Part shown: one piece after another, positions 1 to 8,482 of the stretch | Layout: the number at the start of each line of letters is the position of its first letter | Position numbering within the stretch: the stretch's first letter is position 1 | NCBI RefSeq assembly: GCF_039534165.1 | Contig: NZ_BAAAUX010000004.1 | Coordinates: 1-64,000 of the forward strand | Length of the DNA stretch: 64,000 bases | Direction: 5' to 3' | Source: Saccharopolyspora_D taberi | GTDB taxonomy: Bacteria; Actinomycetota; Actinomycetes; Mycobacteriales; Pseudonocardiaceae | Made by a program: the position numbers and the translations under genes | The notes under the pieces: generated by a model | Database searches by the model: none | Told to the model about the DNA's origin: nothing | Seen by the model: the letters and a program-made list of their open reading frames with translations, nothing else

Positions 1-116
1 GGCCACGCCGCTGGCTCGCGACGGCGGCGCTGCCGCGCACCGCGGCCGGCAAGGTCGCGCGCGGGCGCACGGCCGAGCAGCTGCGGGACGGAACGTTCGC
101 GGGGAGGCAGCTGTGA
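1..116 (+). CDS. AMP-dependent acyl-CoA synthetase, C-terminal end
   Basis: Only the last 37 residues lie in the window; the gene starts to the left. They contain LPRTAAGKVARG, the C-terminal motif of adenylate-forming enzymes whose lysine contacts the acyl adenylate. The TGA at 114-116 overlaps the GTG of the thiolase (GTGA), implying translational coupling. In Bacillus subtilis a ligase (YhfT), a thiolase (YhfS) and a BioY transporter form a biotin-regulated operon; here ligase and thiolase precede BioM and BioN, so a YhfT-like role is inferred. The acyl substrate cannot be told. Confidence 0.75.
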   Translation, partial: PRRWLATAALPRTAAGKVARGRTAEQLRDGTFAGRQL

Positions 117-1237
117 CGGACCGGACCCCGGTGGTCGTCGCCGCGCGACGCACGCCGATCGGCGAAGCCGGTGGGAAGCTCCGCAACCTCACCGCCGACT
201 GCCTCGCCGCGCCGGTGCTGCGCGCCGCGCTCGACGACGTCGGCGCGCCTCCGGTCGACGACGTGCTGCTGGGCAACGTGCTTGGCCCGGGCGGAAATCC
301 GGCCCGGGTCGCCGCGCTCCGCGCGGGCCTGGGCGTGGACGTGCCGGGCATGACGATCGACCGGCAGTGCGCGAGCGGGCTCAGCGCGATCACGACCGCA
401 GCCGCGATGCTCCGGGCCGGTGCCGGTGACTGGTACCTGGCAGGCGGCGTCGAGAGCGCGTCGACCGCGCCGTGGCGGGCCTGGCGCCCGGACTCGCCGA
501 CCGAACCGCCCCGGTTCTACTCGCGCGCCCCGTTCGCACCCGCCGAGCTGGGCGATCCCGACATGGGCCCGGCGGCGGACCTGGTCGCCGCCGAGGCGGG
601 CGTGCCGCGGGAGCGGCAGGACGCCTTCGCCGCGCGCAGCCACGCCCGCGCGGTCGCGGCGCAGGCCGAAGGCCGGTTCGACGACGAGCTGGTGCCGGTG
701 GGCGGGATCGCGGTGGACCAACGGCCGCGGCCGGGCTTCGGACCCGAGCGGCTGGCCCGGTTCCGGCCCGCGTTCACCCCGGACGGCACCGCCACCGCCG
801 CGAACTCGTGCGGGATCAGCGACGGAGCTGCGGTCGTGGTGATCACCACCGAGGACAACCGCCGCAGGCTGGGGCTGCCCGGCCTGCGGCTGGCCGGAGC
901 GCGGACCTGCGGCGTCGAGCCGGGCAGGCTCGGGCTCGGCGCGGTTCCCGCCATGCGGGCGCTGCTCGCCGAGCACGATCCGGAGGTCGTGGAGTTCACC
1001 GAGGCGTTCGCCGGGCAGGTGCTGGCCTGCCTGGACGCGGTCGGCATCGACGAGCGGACGTCCGGCCCCGACGGCGGGGCCATCGCGCTCGGGCACCCCT
1101 GGGGCGCGTCCGGCGCGGTCCTGGTGGTGCGATTGTTCAGCCGGATGGTGCGAGCGGACGGTCCGCGCACCGGTCTGGCCGCGCTGTCGTCCGGCGGCGG
1201 GCTGGGCGTGGCGACGGTGTGGGAGCGAGTCGGATGA
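113..1237 (+). CDS. Thiolase-family protein (YhfS-like), second Cys replaced
   Basis: A 374-residue protein with thiolase architecture. The acyl-accepting cysteine is in RQCASG (Cys86), followed by NSCGISDGAA and the C-terminal GGAIALGHPWGASGA histidine motif. Two expected features differ: NEAF is TEAF, and the C-terminal cysteine of the usual CxGGG block is serine (LSSGGGLG, about residue 359). Normal biosynthetic thiolases use that second cysteine as acid/base, so the enzyme may catalyse another acyl transfer, or thiolysis with altered kinetics. GTG start overlaps the ligase stop, and the TGA overlaps the ATG of bioM. By context it probably acts on an acyl-CoA linked to biotin or its precursor; that is inference. 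Confidence 0.85.
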   Translation: MTDRTPVVVAARRTPIGEAGGKLRNLTADCLAAPVLRAALDDVGAPPVDDVLLGNVLGPGGNPARVAALRAGLGVDVPGMTIDRQCASGLSAITTAAAMLRAGAGDWYLAGGVESASTAPWRAWRPDSPTEPPRFYSRAPFAPAELGDPDMGPAADLVAAEAGVPRERQDAFAARSHARAVAAQAEGRFDDELVPVGGIAVDQRPRPGFGPERLARFRPAFTPDGTATAANSCGISDGAAVVVITTEDNRRRLGLPGLRLAGARTCGVEPGRLGLGAVPAMRALLAEHDPEVVEFTEAFAGQVLACLDAVGIDERTSGPDGGAIALGHPWGASGAVLVVRLFSRMVRADGPRTGLAALSSGGGLGVATVWERVG

Positions 1238-1911
1238 TCGAGTTCGAGGGGGTCGCGCACTCCTACGGTGCGCGGCCGGTGCTGCACGAGGTCGACCTGC
1301 GGCTGCCCGAGCGCCGGGTGGCGTTCGTCGGCGCCAACGGGTCGGGCAAGTCCACGCTCGCGCGGATGATCAACGGGCTGGTGCACCCCGAGCGGGGCCG
1401 GGTGCTGGTCGACGGCGTCGACCCGGCGCGCGACGGGCGCGCGGTCCGCAAGCGGGTCGGGTTCGTCTTCACCGACCCGGACAGCCAGATCGTGATGCCC
1501 ACGGCGGGCGAGGACGTCGCGTTCTCCCTGCGGCGGCAGGGACTTCCGAAGGCGGAGCGGGCGCGGCGGGCGGCTGAGACGCTCGCGCGGCACGGGCTCG
1601 CCGGGTACGAGGACCACCCGGCGCACCAGCTCTCCGGCGGACAGAAGCAGCTGCTCGCGCTGTGCTCGATGCTCGTGCTCGAACCCGACGTGCTGGTCTG
1701 CGACGAGCCGACGACGCTGCTCGACCTGCGCAACAAGCGCCACTTCGCCGAGGTGCTCGGCGGGCTGCGCCAGCAGGTCGTCATGGTCACCCACGATCTG
1801 GAGCTGCTGCACGACTTCGACCGCGTCGTGGTGCTCGACGAGGGCCGCGTGGTCGCCGACGACGTGCCCGCGGCGGCGCTGCCCCGCTACCGGGAGCTGA
1901 TCGGGGTATGA
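1234..1911 (+). CDS. bioM: ECF transporter ATPase, biotin type (BioM-like)
   Basis: A 225-residue ABC ATPase. Walker A is GANGSGKST (33-41), the signature is LSGGQ (133-137), Walker B is VLVCDEPT with D157-E158, and the H-loop histidine is His187. The short single-domain form with FTDPDSQIVMPT after the Q-loop region is typical of the A component of energy-coupling-factor vitamin transporters. It overlaps the thiolase and the T component by ATGA on both sides. The next gene is a T component; a BioY substrate-binding protein would be expected upstream, outside the window. Biotin as substrate is inferred from gene order (ligase, thiolase, single A, single T); another vitamin cannot be excluded. 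Confidence 0.85.
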   Translation: MIEFEGVAHSYGARPVLHEVDLRLPERRVAFVGANGSGKSTLARMINGLVHPERGRVLVDGVDPARDGRAVRKRVGFVFTDPDSQIVMPTAGEDVAFSLRRQGLPKAERARRAAETLARHGLAGYEDHPAHQLSGGQKQLLALCSMLVLEPDVLVCDEPTTLLDLRNKRHFAEVLGGLRQQVVMVTHDLELLHDFDRVVVLDEGRVVADDVPAAALPRYRELIGV

Positions 1912-2507
1912 GCCCGCTCGGGCTGCACGAGCCCGGCCGCAGCCCGCTGCGGTCGGTGCCCGCGGGGTGGAAGTTCCTGGCGCTGCTGGGTTTCGCGGTG
2001 CTGATCTTCCTGCTGCATTCGCCGGTCGCGCTTGGGATCGCGGTGGGCGCGGTCGTGATCGGCTACGCGGGTGTGCCCGGTCGGCGGTGCTGGCAGGCCG
2101 TGCGGTTGCTGGTTCCGGTGCTGGTCTTCGTGTTCCTGATGCAGTGGTGGCTGCTGGGGCTCGACAGCGCCACCGTGGTGTGCCTGCGCCTCGTGGCCGC
2201 GCTCGGTGCCGCGAACCTGTTCACGCTGACGACGCGGGTCGACGACCTGGTGTCCGCGATCGAGCGCGGCGTGCGGCCGCTGGGCCGGTTCGGGCTGCGG
2301 CCGGAGCGGATCGGGCTGCTCGTCGGGCTGACGTTGCAGGCGGTGGCGGCGCTTTCGTCGATCGCCGCGCAGACCCGTGAGGCGCAGCGTGCGCGGGGCG
2401 CGACGCGGTCGCTGTCGGCGTTCGCCGTGCCGTTCCTCGTGCGGACGCTGCGCCACGCCGATCAGCTCGGGGAGGCTCTGGCCGCGCGGGGCGTCGACGA
2501 CGACTGA
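1908..2507 (+). CDS. bioN: ECF transporter transmembrane T component (BioN-like)
   Basis: A 199-residue polytopic membrane protein with about four to five hydrophobic segments in the first 110 residues and a cytoplasmic coupling region. The two Ala-Arg-Gly motifs that link T components to the ATPases are present as AQRARG (to residue 164) and ALAARG (to residue 195). The ATG overlaps the bioM stop (ATGA). With BioM it forms the energising module; no S component is visible in the window. Confidence 0.85.
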   Translation: MSPLGLHEPGRSPLRSVPAGWKFLALLGFAVLIFLLHSPVALGIAVGAVVIGYAGVPGRRCWQAVRLLVPVLVFVFLMQWWLLGLDSATVVCLRLVAALGAANLFTLTTRVDDLVSAIERGVRPLGRFGLRPERIGLLVGLTLQAVAALSSIAAQTREAQRARGATRSLSAFAVPFLVRTLRHADQLGEALAARGVDDD

Positions 2508-2640
2508 GCCGCATCCGGCCCCTGCTACCGCCAGCACCGAGCGTCGCGTGGAGGCTTCGCCGACCGCGCGCGGGCGGTAGGAACGGGTAACCGGGACTTT
2601 CGACTCTGCAACCGATCATCGATCCCTGGGCACACTAAGA

Positions 2641-2766
2641 GATGCCGGGGAAACCCGGTGACTTGCCCGAGAACGCGCATGGCCTTGACGACTTACGGGC
2701 CGCCAGACCTATCGATCGAAAGATCGAAAAACGTTCTCGGGCGAGCCTGTGTCTGGGGGCGTTTTC
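2641..2766 (+). ncRNA. Candidate structured RNA between convergent genes
   Basis: This 257-nt gap (2508-2764) holds three hairpins. CCGGG-GAAA-CCCGG lies at 2645-2658. An 11-bp long-range stem pairs GCCCGAGAACG (2665-2675) with CGTTCTCGGGC (2732-2742). Nested inside is TCGATC-GAAA-GATCGA (2712-2727), followed by AAAA. Both loops read GAAA (GNRA) only on the plus strand, which argues for a plus-strand RNA, either the 3' UTR of bioN or an independent sRNA; a short T-run follows at 2762-2765. I could not match it to a known riboswitch, SRP RNA, tmRNA or 6S RNA. A complex terminator is the simplest alternative. Confidence 0.3.
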
Positions 2767-3544
2767 AGCGCCATTCCGCGAGGACGGTGACCGTTCCCGG
2801 GTCGACCTCGGTGAACCCCGCGTCGCGGACCATCCCCACCCGGCGCTCGCGCCACGCCGTTTCCGGGTCGTCGCGCGGGTGGAGCCGGTTCCACGTCTCC
2901 TCGTCCGCGGTGCGCACCGAGCAGCGGTAGCCGCCTGCCGCCCACTGCTCCAGCGCGGCTTCCGAACCCTCCGCCCGCAGCAGCGCGGCCATGATCATCG
3001 TGGCGTGCCCGACCTGGGCCGCCGACTTGCCCGCGCTCATCGGGACGTCCGGGTTCAGCCACAGGACCGGCCCGTCCCCGGGTTCGCCCGGCTCGTCCGG
3101 TTCCAGCTCGCTGCCCGAGATCTGCAACCGGGTCAGCTCCTTGGGCATGTCGGCCACGCGCGCGGGCAGGAACGCGCGCACCTGCGCCCCGCCGACCTCG
3201 ACGGTCAGCCCCGGCAGCGACTGCACCGCCTCCCAGTGCGCACCGCGCGCCCGGCGGGCGACCTTGCGGATGCGGCCGGAGATCCAGGCGTGCATCGGCT
3301 CGTGCCACTCGCCACCGGGCTTGCAGCGCTCGTCCAGGCAGACCGCGATGGCCGCCGCCGCTGCCGCCTCCAGCAGCGCGGTCCGCCGGGGCGGCTCCTT
3401 GCGCTCGATGCGCAGCACCATCGGCATCAGCAGGACGTTGTCGGGATCCTCGTCGGAGGTGTCCGCGGTCGCCGCCTCCGGCAGGGCGTGCCAGGAGGCG
3501 TAGCGGGCGACCAGCGGATCAAGCACAGCGGCGACGTCGAACAC
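2765..3544 (-). CDS. Peptidyl-tRNA hydrolase, PTH2 family
   Basis: A 259-residue protein starting with GTG. The C-terminal half carries GKSAAQVGHA (172-181), the PTH2 signature that holds the catalytic histidine region of archaeal/eukaryotic-type peptidyl-tRNA hydrolases. It ends with a SVRTADEETW segment followed by VRDAGFTEVDPGTVTVLA, as in PTH2 folds. The first ~150 residues are an actinobacterial extension of unknown role. PTH2 enzymes release peptides from peptidyl-tRNA in the cytoplasm; bacterial genomes usually also have an unrelated Pth1, so this may be a second or specialised enzyme. Single gene, convergent with bioN. Confidence 0.75.
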   Translation of the reverse strand: MFDVAAVLDPLVARYASWHALPEAATADTSDEDPDNVLLMPMVLRIERKEPPRRTALLEAAAAAAIAVCLDERCKPGGEWHEPMHAWISGRIRKVARRARGAHWEAVQSLPGLTVEVGGAQVRAFLPARVADMPKELTRLQISGSELEPDEPGEPGDGPVLWLNPDVPMSAGKSAAQVGHATMIMAALLRAEGSEAALEQWAAGGYRCSVRTADEETWNRLHPRDDPETAWRERRVGMVRDAGFTEVDPGTVTVLAEWR

Positions 3545-3605
3545 GGTTCCGATTATCCCCGACCGGCTCTTGGACCATCCCCAGCTCGTCCCGAGCAGCG
3601 GAACC

Positions 3606-4847
3606 TCAAGCTCCCAGGGTTTCCAGCGGAACCCGCCGCACGCCGCCGTCCTCGGCGTCGGCGCTCTCGACCTCGGCGCGGGTCACGCCGAGCACGAACA
3701 GCACCGCGTCCAGGAACGGGTGCGACAGCGCGGTGTCGGCGACCTCGCGCAGCGCGGGCTTGGCGTTGAACGCCACGCCGAGCCCGGCCGCGGACAGCAT
3801 GTCGATGTCGTTCGCGCCGTCGCCGACCGCGACGCACTGCGCAGGCGGCACCCCGAACGACTCGGCGAACCGGCGCAGCGCCCGGGCCTTGCCCGGCCGG
3901 TCCACGACCTCGCCCAGCACCCGCCCGGTCAGCCTGCCGTCGACGATCTCCAGCTCGTTGGCCGCGCTGAAGTCCAGCCCCAGCTCGTCCACGAGCTGGT
4001 CGATGATCCGCGTGAAGCCGCCCGAGACGACTCCCGTGTGGTACCCGAGGCGCCGCAGCGTGCGGATCGTGGTCCGCGCCCCGGGCGTCAGCTCCAGCTC
4101 GGCCGCGACCTCGTCGAGCACCGACTCCGGCAGGCCCTCCAGCACCGCGACCCGGCGGCGCAGCGACTCCTCGAAGTCCAGCTCGCCGCGCATCGCCTGC
4201 TCGGTGACCTCGCGCACCTCCTGCTCGCAGCCCGCCTTGGCCGCGAGCATCTCGATGACCTCGCCCTGGATCAGCGTCGAGTCGACGTCGAAGACCACCA
4301 GCCGCTTCGCCCGCCGGGACAGCCCCGCCCGCTCGACCGCGACGTCGACCCCGATCTCGGCGGACAGGTCGGCCATCGCCGAGGTCAGCACCGTGTCCAC
4401 GTCGCCGTCGTCCGGGGCGCTGACCAGCAGCTCCAGCCCGGTCACCGGGTAGTCGGCGACCCGCCGGATGGAGTCGATGTTGACCCCGACGTCGGCCAGC
4501 CCGCGGGCGACCGCGGTGAACTGCCGGGCGGTGACCGGCTGCCCGAGCACGACCACCACGTGCGTGGAGGCGCGCTTGGCCGGGTCGCCGTCCTCCGCGC
4601 CGATCTCCACGTCAACAATCATCGCGATCGTGGCCATCGCCTGCTCGATCGCCTCCTGGAGCTCCTCCGGATCGCGCTCGGTGGACACCAGCACGCCCAG
4701 GACCAGCCGACCCCGGATCACCACCTGCTCGACGTCGACGATGTCCACGCCGTGGCGCGTGAGCGCGGCGAACAGCACGGAGGTGACACCGGGTTTGTCC
4801 TTCCCGGTCACGGTGATCAGCACGGTGGTCGCGTCGGACGTGCTCAC
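3606..4847 (-). CDS. serB: Phosphoserine phosphatase with N-terminal ACT domains
   Basis: Last step of serine synthesis: hydrolysis of O-phospho-L-serine in the cytoplasm. Two ACT-like regulatory modules fill about residues 5-170, then a HAD phosphatase begins with FDVDSTLIQGE (nucleophile Asp near 187). It continues with VVSGGFT and a GDGANDIDML Mg-binding motif near 330. GTG at 4847 is preferred because GAGAGGGAG lies just upstream; an ATG five codons earlier (4862) would overlap that ribosome site. The ~413-residue length matches actinobacterial two-ACT SerB. An inverted repeat separates it from ctaD, so it is probably transcribed on its own. Confidence 0.93.
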   Translation of the reverse strand: MSTSDATTVLITVTGKDKPGVTSVLFAALTRHGVDIVDVEQVVIRGRLVLGVLVSTERDPEELQEAIEQAMATIAMIVDVEIGAEDGDPAKRASTHVVVVLGQPVTARQFTAVARGLADVGVNIDSIRRVADYPVTGLELLVSAPDDGDVDTVLTSAMADLSAEIGVDVAVERAGLSRRAKRLVVFDVDSTLIQGEVIEMLAAKAGCEQEVREVTEQAMRGELDFEESLRRRVAVLEGLPESVLDEVAAELELTPGARTTIRTLRRLGYHTGVVSGGFTRIIDQLVDELGLDFSAANELEIVDGRLTGRVLGEVVDRPGKARALRRFAESFGVPPAQCVAVGDGANDIDMLSAAGLGVAFNAKPALREVADTALSHPFLDAVLFVLGVTRAEVESADAEDGGVRRVPLETLGA

Positions 4848-4880
4848 GTGGCTCCCTCTCATCAGGCGGCGCTGACATGC

Positions 4881-4922
4881 GACGAGCCCCGCCAGACCAC
4901 GATCGGCCTGCCGGGGCTCGTC
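4881..4922 (-). terminator. Inverted repeat between ctaD and serB
   Basis: A perfect 11-bp stem (GACGAGCCCCG paired with CGGGGCTCGTC) around a 20-nt loop, 54 nt downstream of the ctaD stop on the minus strand and upstream of serB. No T-run follows. It probably ends ctaD transcription, or alternatively folds in the serB leader. Confidence 0.5.
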
Positions 4923-4975
4923 GTCGAGCTAGACCCAGCCTCGCACAGCTGTGCGGTGGCGGGCTAGCGCGCAAA

Positions 4976-6724
4976 TCACTTCGGGTCGCCCGCGCCTTCC
5001 GCCGCGACGGCCTTCTTCTTGTCGTGGTGCACGATCGGCTTGCCGGTGAGGGTCATGTGCCCCTCGGTCCGCATCCGCTCGACGATGTGCGGGTAGTGCA
5101 GCTCGAACGCCGGGCGCTCGGAACGGATCCGGGGCAGCTCGGTGAAGTTGTGCCGCGGCGGCGGGCACGAGGTGGCCCACTCCAGCGAGTTGCCGTAGCC
5201 CCACGGGTCGTCGACCGTGACGATCTCGCCGTAGCGGTAGCTCTTGAACACGTTGTAGAGGAACGGCAGCATCGACGCGCCGAGGATGAAGGCGCCGATC
5301 GTGGAGATCGTGTTCAGCAGCGTGAACCCGTCGGACTCCAGGTAGTCGGCGTACCGGCGCGGCATGCCCTCGTTGCCCAGCCAGTGCTGCACCAGGAACG
5401 TGCCGTGGAAGCCGATGAAGGTGAGCCAGAAGTGCAGCTTGCCCAGCTTCTCGTCCATCATCCGGCCGGTCATCTTCGGGAACCAGAAGTAGATGCCAGC
5501 GAAGGTGGCGAACACGATCGTGCCGTAGAGCACGTAGTGGAAGTGCGCGACCACGAAGTAGGTGTCCGACACGTGGAAGTCGACCGGCGGCATCGCCAGC
5601 AGGACGCCGGTGAGACCGCCGAACAGGAAGGTGACCAGGAAGCCGACGCTGAAGATCATCGGCGTCTCGAAGGTCAGCTGCCCCTTCCACATGGTGCCGA
5701 TCCAGTTGAAGAACTTCATGCCGGTCGGGATCGCGATCAGGAACGTGGTGAACGCGAAGAACGGCAGCAGCACCGCGCCGGTGGCGTACATGTGGTGCGC
5801 CCAGACCACGACCGACAGGGCCGCGATGCCCATGGTCGCCAGCACCAGACCGCTGTAGCCGAACAGCGGCTTGCGGCTGAACACCGGGAAGATCTCGGAG
5901 ACGATGCCGAAGAACGGCAGCGCGACGATGTAGACCTCGGGGTGGCCGAAGAACCAGAACAGGTGCTGCCAGAGGATCACGCCGCCGTTGGCCGGGTCGA
6001 AGACGTGCGCACCGAGGTGCCGGTCGGCCATCAGGCCGAACAGCGCGGCGGTCAGGATCGGGAACGCCATCAGGATCAGGATGCTGGTCACCAGGATGTT
6101 CCAGGTGAAGATCGGCATCCGCCACATCGTCATGCCCGGGGCCCGCAGGCAGACCACCGTGGTGATCATGTTGACCGCACCGAGGATGGTGCCCAGACCG
6201 CTGACCGCGAGGCCGGCGATCCACATGTCGGCGCCGTGGCCCGGCGAGTGCAGCGCGTCCGACAGCGGGGTGTAGGCGAACCAGCCGAAGTCGGCGGCGC
6301 CACCCGGCAGCAGGAAGCCGCTGACCACCATCAGGCCGCCGAACAGGTACAGCCAGTAGCCGAGGGCGTTGAGCCGCGGGAACGCGACGTCCGGGGAGCC
6401 GATCTGCAGCGGCAGGATGTAGTTGGCGAACCCGAACAGGATCGGGGTCGCGTACAGCAGCAGCATGATCGTGCCGTGCATGGTGAACAGCTGGTTGTAC
6501 TGCTCCTGCGAGAGGAACTGCATCCCCGGAACGGCCAGCTCGCCCCGGATCAGCATCGCCATCAGGCCGCCGACCAGGAAGAACGCGATGGACGTGACCA
6601 GGTAGAGGATGCCGATCTGCTTGTGGTCCGTGGTGCGGAACATCCGCGCCAGGAAAGATCCCTTGACCGTTTTGCGCACCGGATAGGGGCGCGTGGCGAT
6701 CGGCTGTGGCGCGACGGCCGTCAC
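4976..6724 (-). CDS. ctaD: Cytochrome c oxidase subunit I
   Basis: Catalytic subunit of the aa3-type terminal oxidase in the membrane: heme a, heme a3 and CuB site, O2 reduction with proton pumping. Twelve hydrophobic segments are visible. The low-spin heme His lies in FTMHGTIM, the CuB/Tyr site in FGHPEVYI and WAHHMY, and the heme a3/a ligands in VVAHFHYVLYG. GTG at 6724 is chosen because GGAGG lies six bases upstream, giving 582 residues, normal for actinobacteria; the frame stays open further upstream without family similarity. It stands alone here, as ctaD often does apart from ctaC/ctaE-qcr in actinobacteria. Confidence 0.96.
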   Translation of the reverse strand: MTAVAPQPIATRPYPVRKTVKGSFLARMFRTTDHKQIGILYLVTSIAFFLVGGLMAMLIRGELAVPGMQFLSQEQYNQLFTMHGTIMLLLYATPILFGFANYILPLQIGSPDVAFPRLNALGYWLYLFGGLMVVSGFLLPGGAADFGWFAYTPLSDALHSPGHGADMWIAGLAVSGLGTILGAVNMITTVVCLRAPGMTMWRMPIFTWNILVTSILILMAFPILTAALFGLMADRHLGAHVFDPANGGVILWQHLFWFFGHPEVYIVALPFFGIVSEIFPVFSRKPLFGYSGLVLATMGIAALSVVVWAHHMYATGAVLLPFFAFTTFLIAIPTGMKFFNWIGTMWKGQLTFETPMIFSVGFLVTFLFGGLTGVLLAMPPVDFHVSDTYFVVAHFHYVLYGTIVFATFAGIYFWFPKMTGRMMDEKLGKLHFWLTFIGFHGTFLVQHWLGNEGMPRRYADYLESDGFTLLNTISTIGAFILGASMLPFLYNVFKSYRYGEIVTVDDPWGYGNSLEWATSCPPPRHNFTELPRIRSERPAFELHYPHIVERMRTEGHMTLTGKPIVHHDKKKAVAAEGAGDPK

Positions 6725-7092
6725 GGTGCCTCCTGCACTGCCTCGACGAATTCCGTACCGGACCCGGGCGGGCCGGCAGACGGCAGCACGCGGCACGAGC
6801 ACACGATCGCTGCCGTCTGCGGATACTAGTCCGGCCTCCGCACAGGAGCTCGGCCGGGCCGTAGTCACCCTATTCATCACCTGCGGCGGGGTCACGCGCA
6901 GTGAGACCCAGGTGACAACCCGGCGTCCGCGGGCCCGGCCCGCCGGTGTCGCCGGAGGCCGCCGATGCGGCGAGGGTTAGCCTACGGACCAGGAGGGTCC
7001 GCCGCCCGGACGGCGAACACCCGCGCGCACGCGCGCCGGACGACCTAGTGGGCCGCCCGGGACGACGACCACGACACCTGGAGGGGAAGCAC
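6725..7092. other. Intergenic, divergent promoters of ctaD and the lipoprotein
   Basis: A 368-bp gap between divergent genes. It must contain promoters for both sides. An AT-richer patch TAGTCACCCTATTC (about 6861-6874) and GGGTTAGCCTAC (about 6975) are possible -10 regions for ctaD and the lipoprotein, respectively. I saw no further gene. Confidence 0.4.
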
Positions 7093-7716
7093 GTGCGGAG
7101 GAGCACGATCATCGGCGCCGTGTTGGCCGGCGGTCTCGCACTCGCGGGCTGCTCGTCGGGCGAACAGCCCAGTCCCGAACCGCCCGCGCCGGGCACGCCG
7201 CCGCCCGCCACCGCGCAGGCGCACGGCGAGCACGGAGGCGCCGAGCACGGGAGCGCCGAGCACAGCACCACGGACCAGGAGTTCGCCCGGCAGTTCCTCG
7301 CGCAGCAGGGCCAGATCCTGGAGCTCGCCGAGCTGGCGTCCGAGCAGAGCACCAACGCCCAGGTCAAGCAGGTCGCGGGCAGCATCCAGCAGGCGCAGCA
7401 GCCGGAGCTGGACGCGGTCAACGCCTGGCTGGCCTCGACCGCGGGCCAGCAGTCGGGCAGCGCCCCGGAGGACACCGAGCCGGGCGACGAGGCCGACGCC
7501 GTGCTGACCCAGCAGGAGGTCCAGCAGCTCTCCAACGCGCAGGGCCCCGCCTTCGACCAGCAGTGGGCGCAGGCCATGACCCGGCTGCACGAGTCGGTGC
7601 TGGCGCTGGCCAGGTCCGAGATGGAGGAGGGTTCGGCGAAGGAGCTGCGCTCGATCGCGGAGCGGGTGGTTTCGTCGCAGCAGTCCCAGCTGGAGCAGCT
7701 GCGCTCTCTGGGCTGA
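7093..7716 (+). CDS. DUF305-like lipoprotein lacking the His pairs
   Basis: A 207-residue predicted lipoprotein: a short positive N-terminus, a hydrophobic core and the lipobox LALAGC, then a Pro/His-rich linker (HGEHGGAEHGSAEH). The rest has the two four-helix-bundle halves of DUF305 (FARQFLAQQGQILELAELA and FDQQWAQAMTRLHESVLALA), each followed by the Q..EL pattern. DUF305 proteins usually carry HH in both halves. Here the first is QQ and the second RLH, so a metal-binding role is doubtful, though the linker histidines could bind metal. GTG with GGAGGGGAAG upstream is the start; a longer in-frame ATG lacks support. Confidence 0.7.
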   Translation: MRRSTIIGAVLAGGLALAGCSSGEQPSPEPPAPGTPPPATAQAHGEHGGAEHGSAEHSTTDQEFARQFLAQQGQILELAELASEQSTNAQVKQVAGSIQQAQQPELDAVNAWLASTAGQQSGSAPEDTEPGDEADAVLTQQEVQQLSNAQGPAFDQQWAQAMTRLHESVLALARSEMEEGSAKELRSIAERVVSSQQSQLEQLRSLG

Positions 7717-7739
7717 CCGAAGCGGTCCTGCCGCTTCGG
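7717..7739 (+). terminator. Hairpin abutting the lipoprotein stop
   Basis: A perfect 9-bp stem CCGAAGCGG / CCGCTTCGG with a 5-nt loop, starting one base after the stop codon. No T-run follows. Confidence 0.5.
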
Positions 7740-7792
7740 AGTCCCATACAAGCGAACGGGACTGGTCCTAGCGCCAAAGACAGTTTCTCCGG

Positions 7793-7841
7793 CGGCGGCC
7801 GGTGTGTGGGTTTGTTCCGCGCACCGGCCGCCGTCGTTTTT
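7793..7841. terminator. Bidirectional terminator between convergent genes
   Basis: A perfect 12-bp stem CGGCGGCCGGTG / CACCGGCCGCCG, followed on the plus strand by CGTTTTT (7835-7841). It sits exactly between the lipoprotein gene and the convergent membrane gene and probably serves both. Confidence 0.75.
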
Positions 7842-8482
7842 CAGGCCTTCCGGAACGTCCGCCGGGTCAGCGCTTCCAGGCCGCCTGCCACGGCGGCGAG
7901 CGCGAGGTAGGCGGGCCAGAGCGCCAGGTGGATCTCGGTCGGTGTGCCGACCGAGATCACGCGCGCCTCGATCCCGGCCGCGATCATCCCGCCCGCGACC
8001 ACCAGCACCGGCAGGACGAGCCCGCGGCGCACCAGTAAGAAGACCGCCAGCGCCGTGGTGAACACGTGCCCGGGTACGCCCCACGCCAGCAATCCGGCGG
8101 GAGCGTCCCGGATCAGGCAGAGCGCGGTACCGACGGCCGCGACGAGAACCGGTCGCGGAAGCAGGAACACGCACGACCACAGCAACAACCGTGGCCACGA
8201 CTCCACCATCCCGGCTATCCACTGCGGACCTTCGCCGAGCCGGACGCCATCGATGGCGATCCGCTGCCCGGGCGCGAACAGCTCCCCCGCGACCACGACA
8301 AGGGCGGTGATTCCCAGCAGCCACAGCGGAATCCGGCTCCGGCACCGGTGCGCCGCGGCGAAAGCCACGGCCAGCCCGGCGTACCCGACCGCGCCCGCGG
8401 CGGTCGGCAGCGGATATCCGGCCAGCAGAGCGGTGATCCCGATCAGCAGGGCGCCGGACACGCCGAAGAGCACGCTTCTCAT
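7841..8482 (-). CDS. Polytopic membrane protein, unknown function
   Basis: A 213-residue protein with about six to seven hydrophobic segments and no recognisable catalytic motif. It ends with a short basic tail (LTRRTFRKA). Its ATG overlaps the stop of the upstream lipoprotein hydrolase (ATGA at 8479-8482), so the two form a coupled pair and probably act at the same membrane. I do not recognise the family. Confidence 0.7.
   Translation of the reverse strand: MRSVLFGVSGALLIGITALLAGYPLPTAAGAVGYAGLAVAFAAAHRCRSRIPLWLLGITALVVVAGELFAPGQRIAIDGVRLGEGPQWIAGMVESWPRLLLWSCVFLLPRPVLVAAVGTALCLIRDAPAGLLAWGVPGHVFTTALAVFLLVRRGLVLPVLVVAGGMIAAGIEARVISVGTPTEIHLALWPAYLALAAVAGGLEALTRRTFRKA

Noticed and set aside
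4877..6829. 650-codon plus-strand frame
   Set aside because: Runs antisense to ctaD, which has clear heme-ligand motifs; the product is Arg/Asp/His-rich with no family features, a GC-rich antisense shadow.
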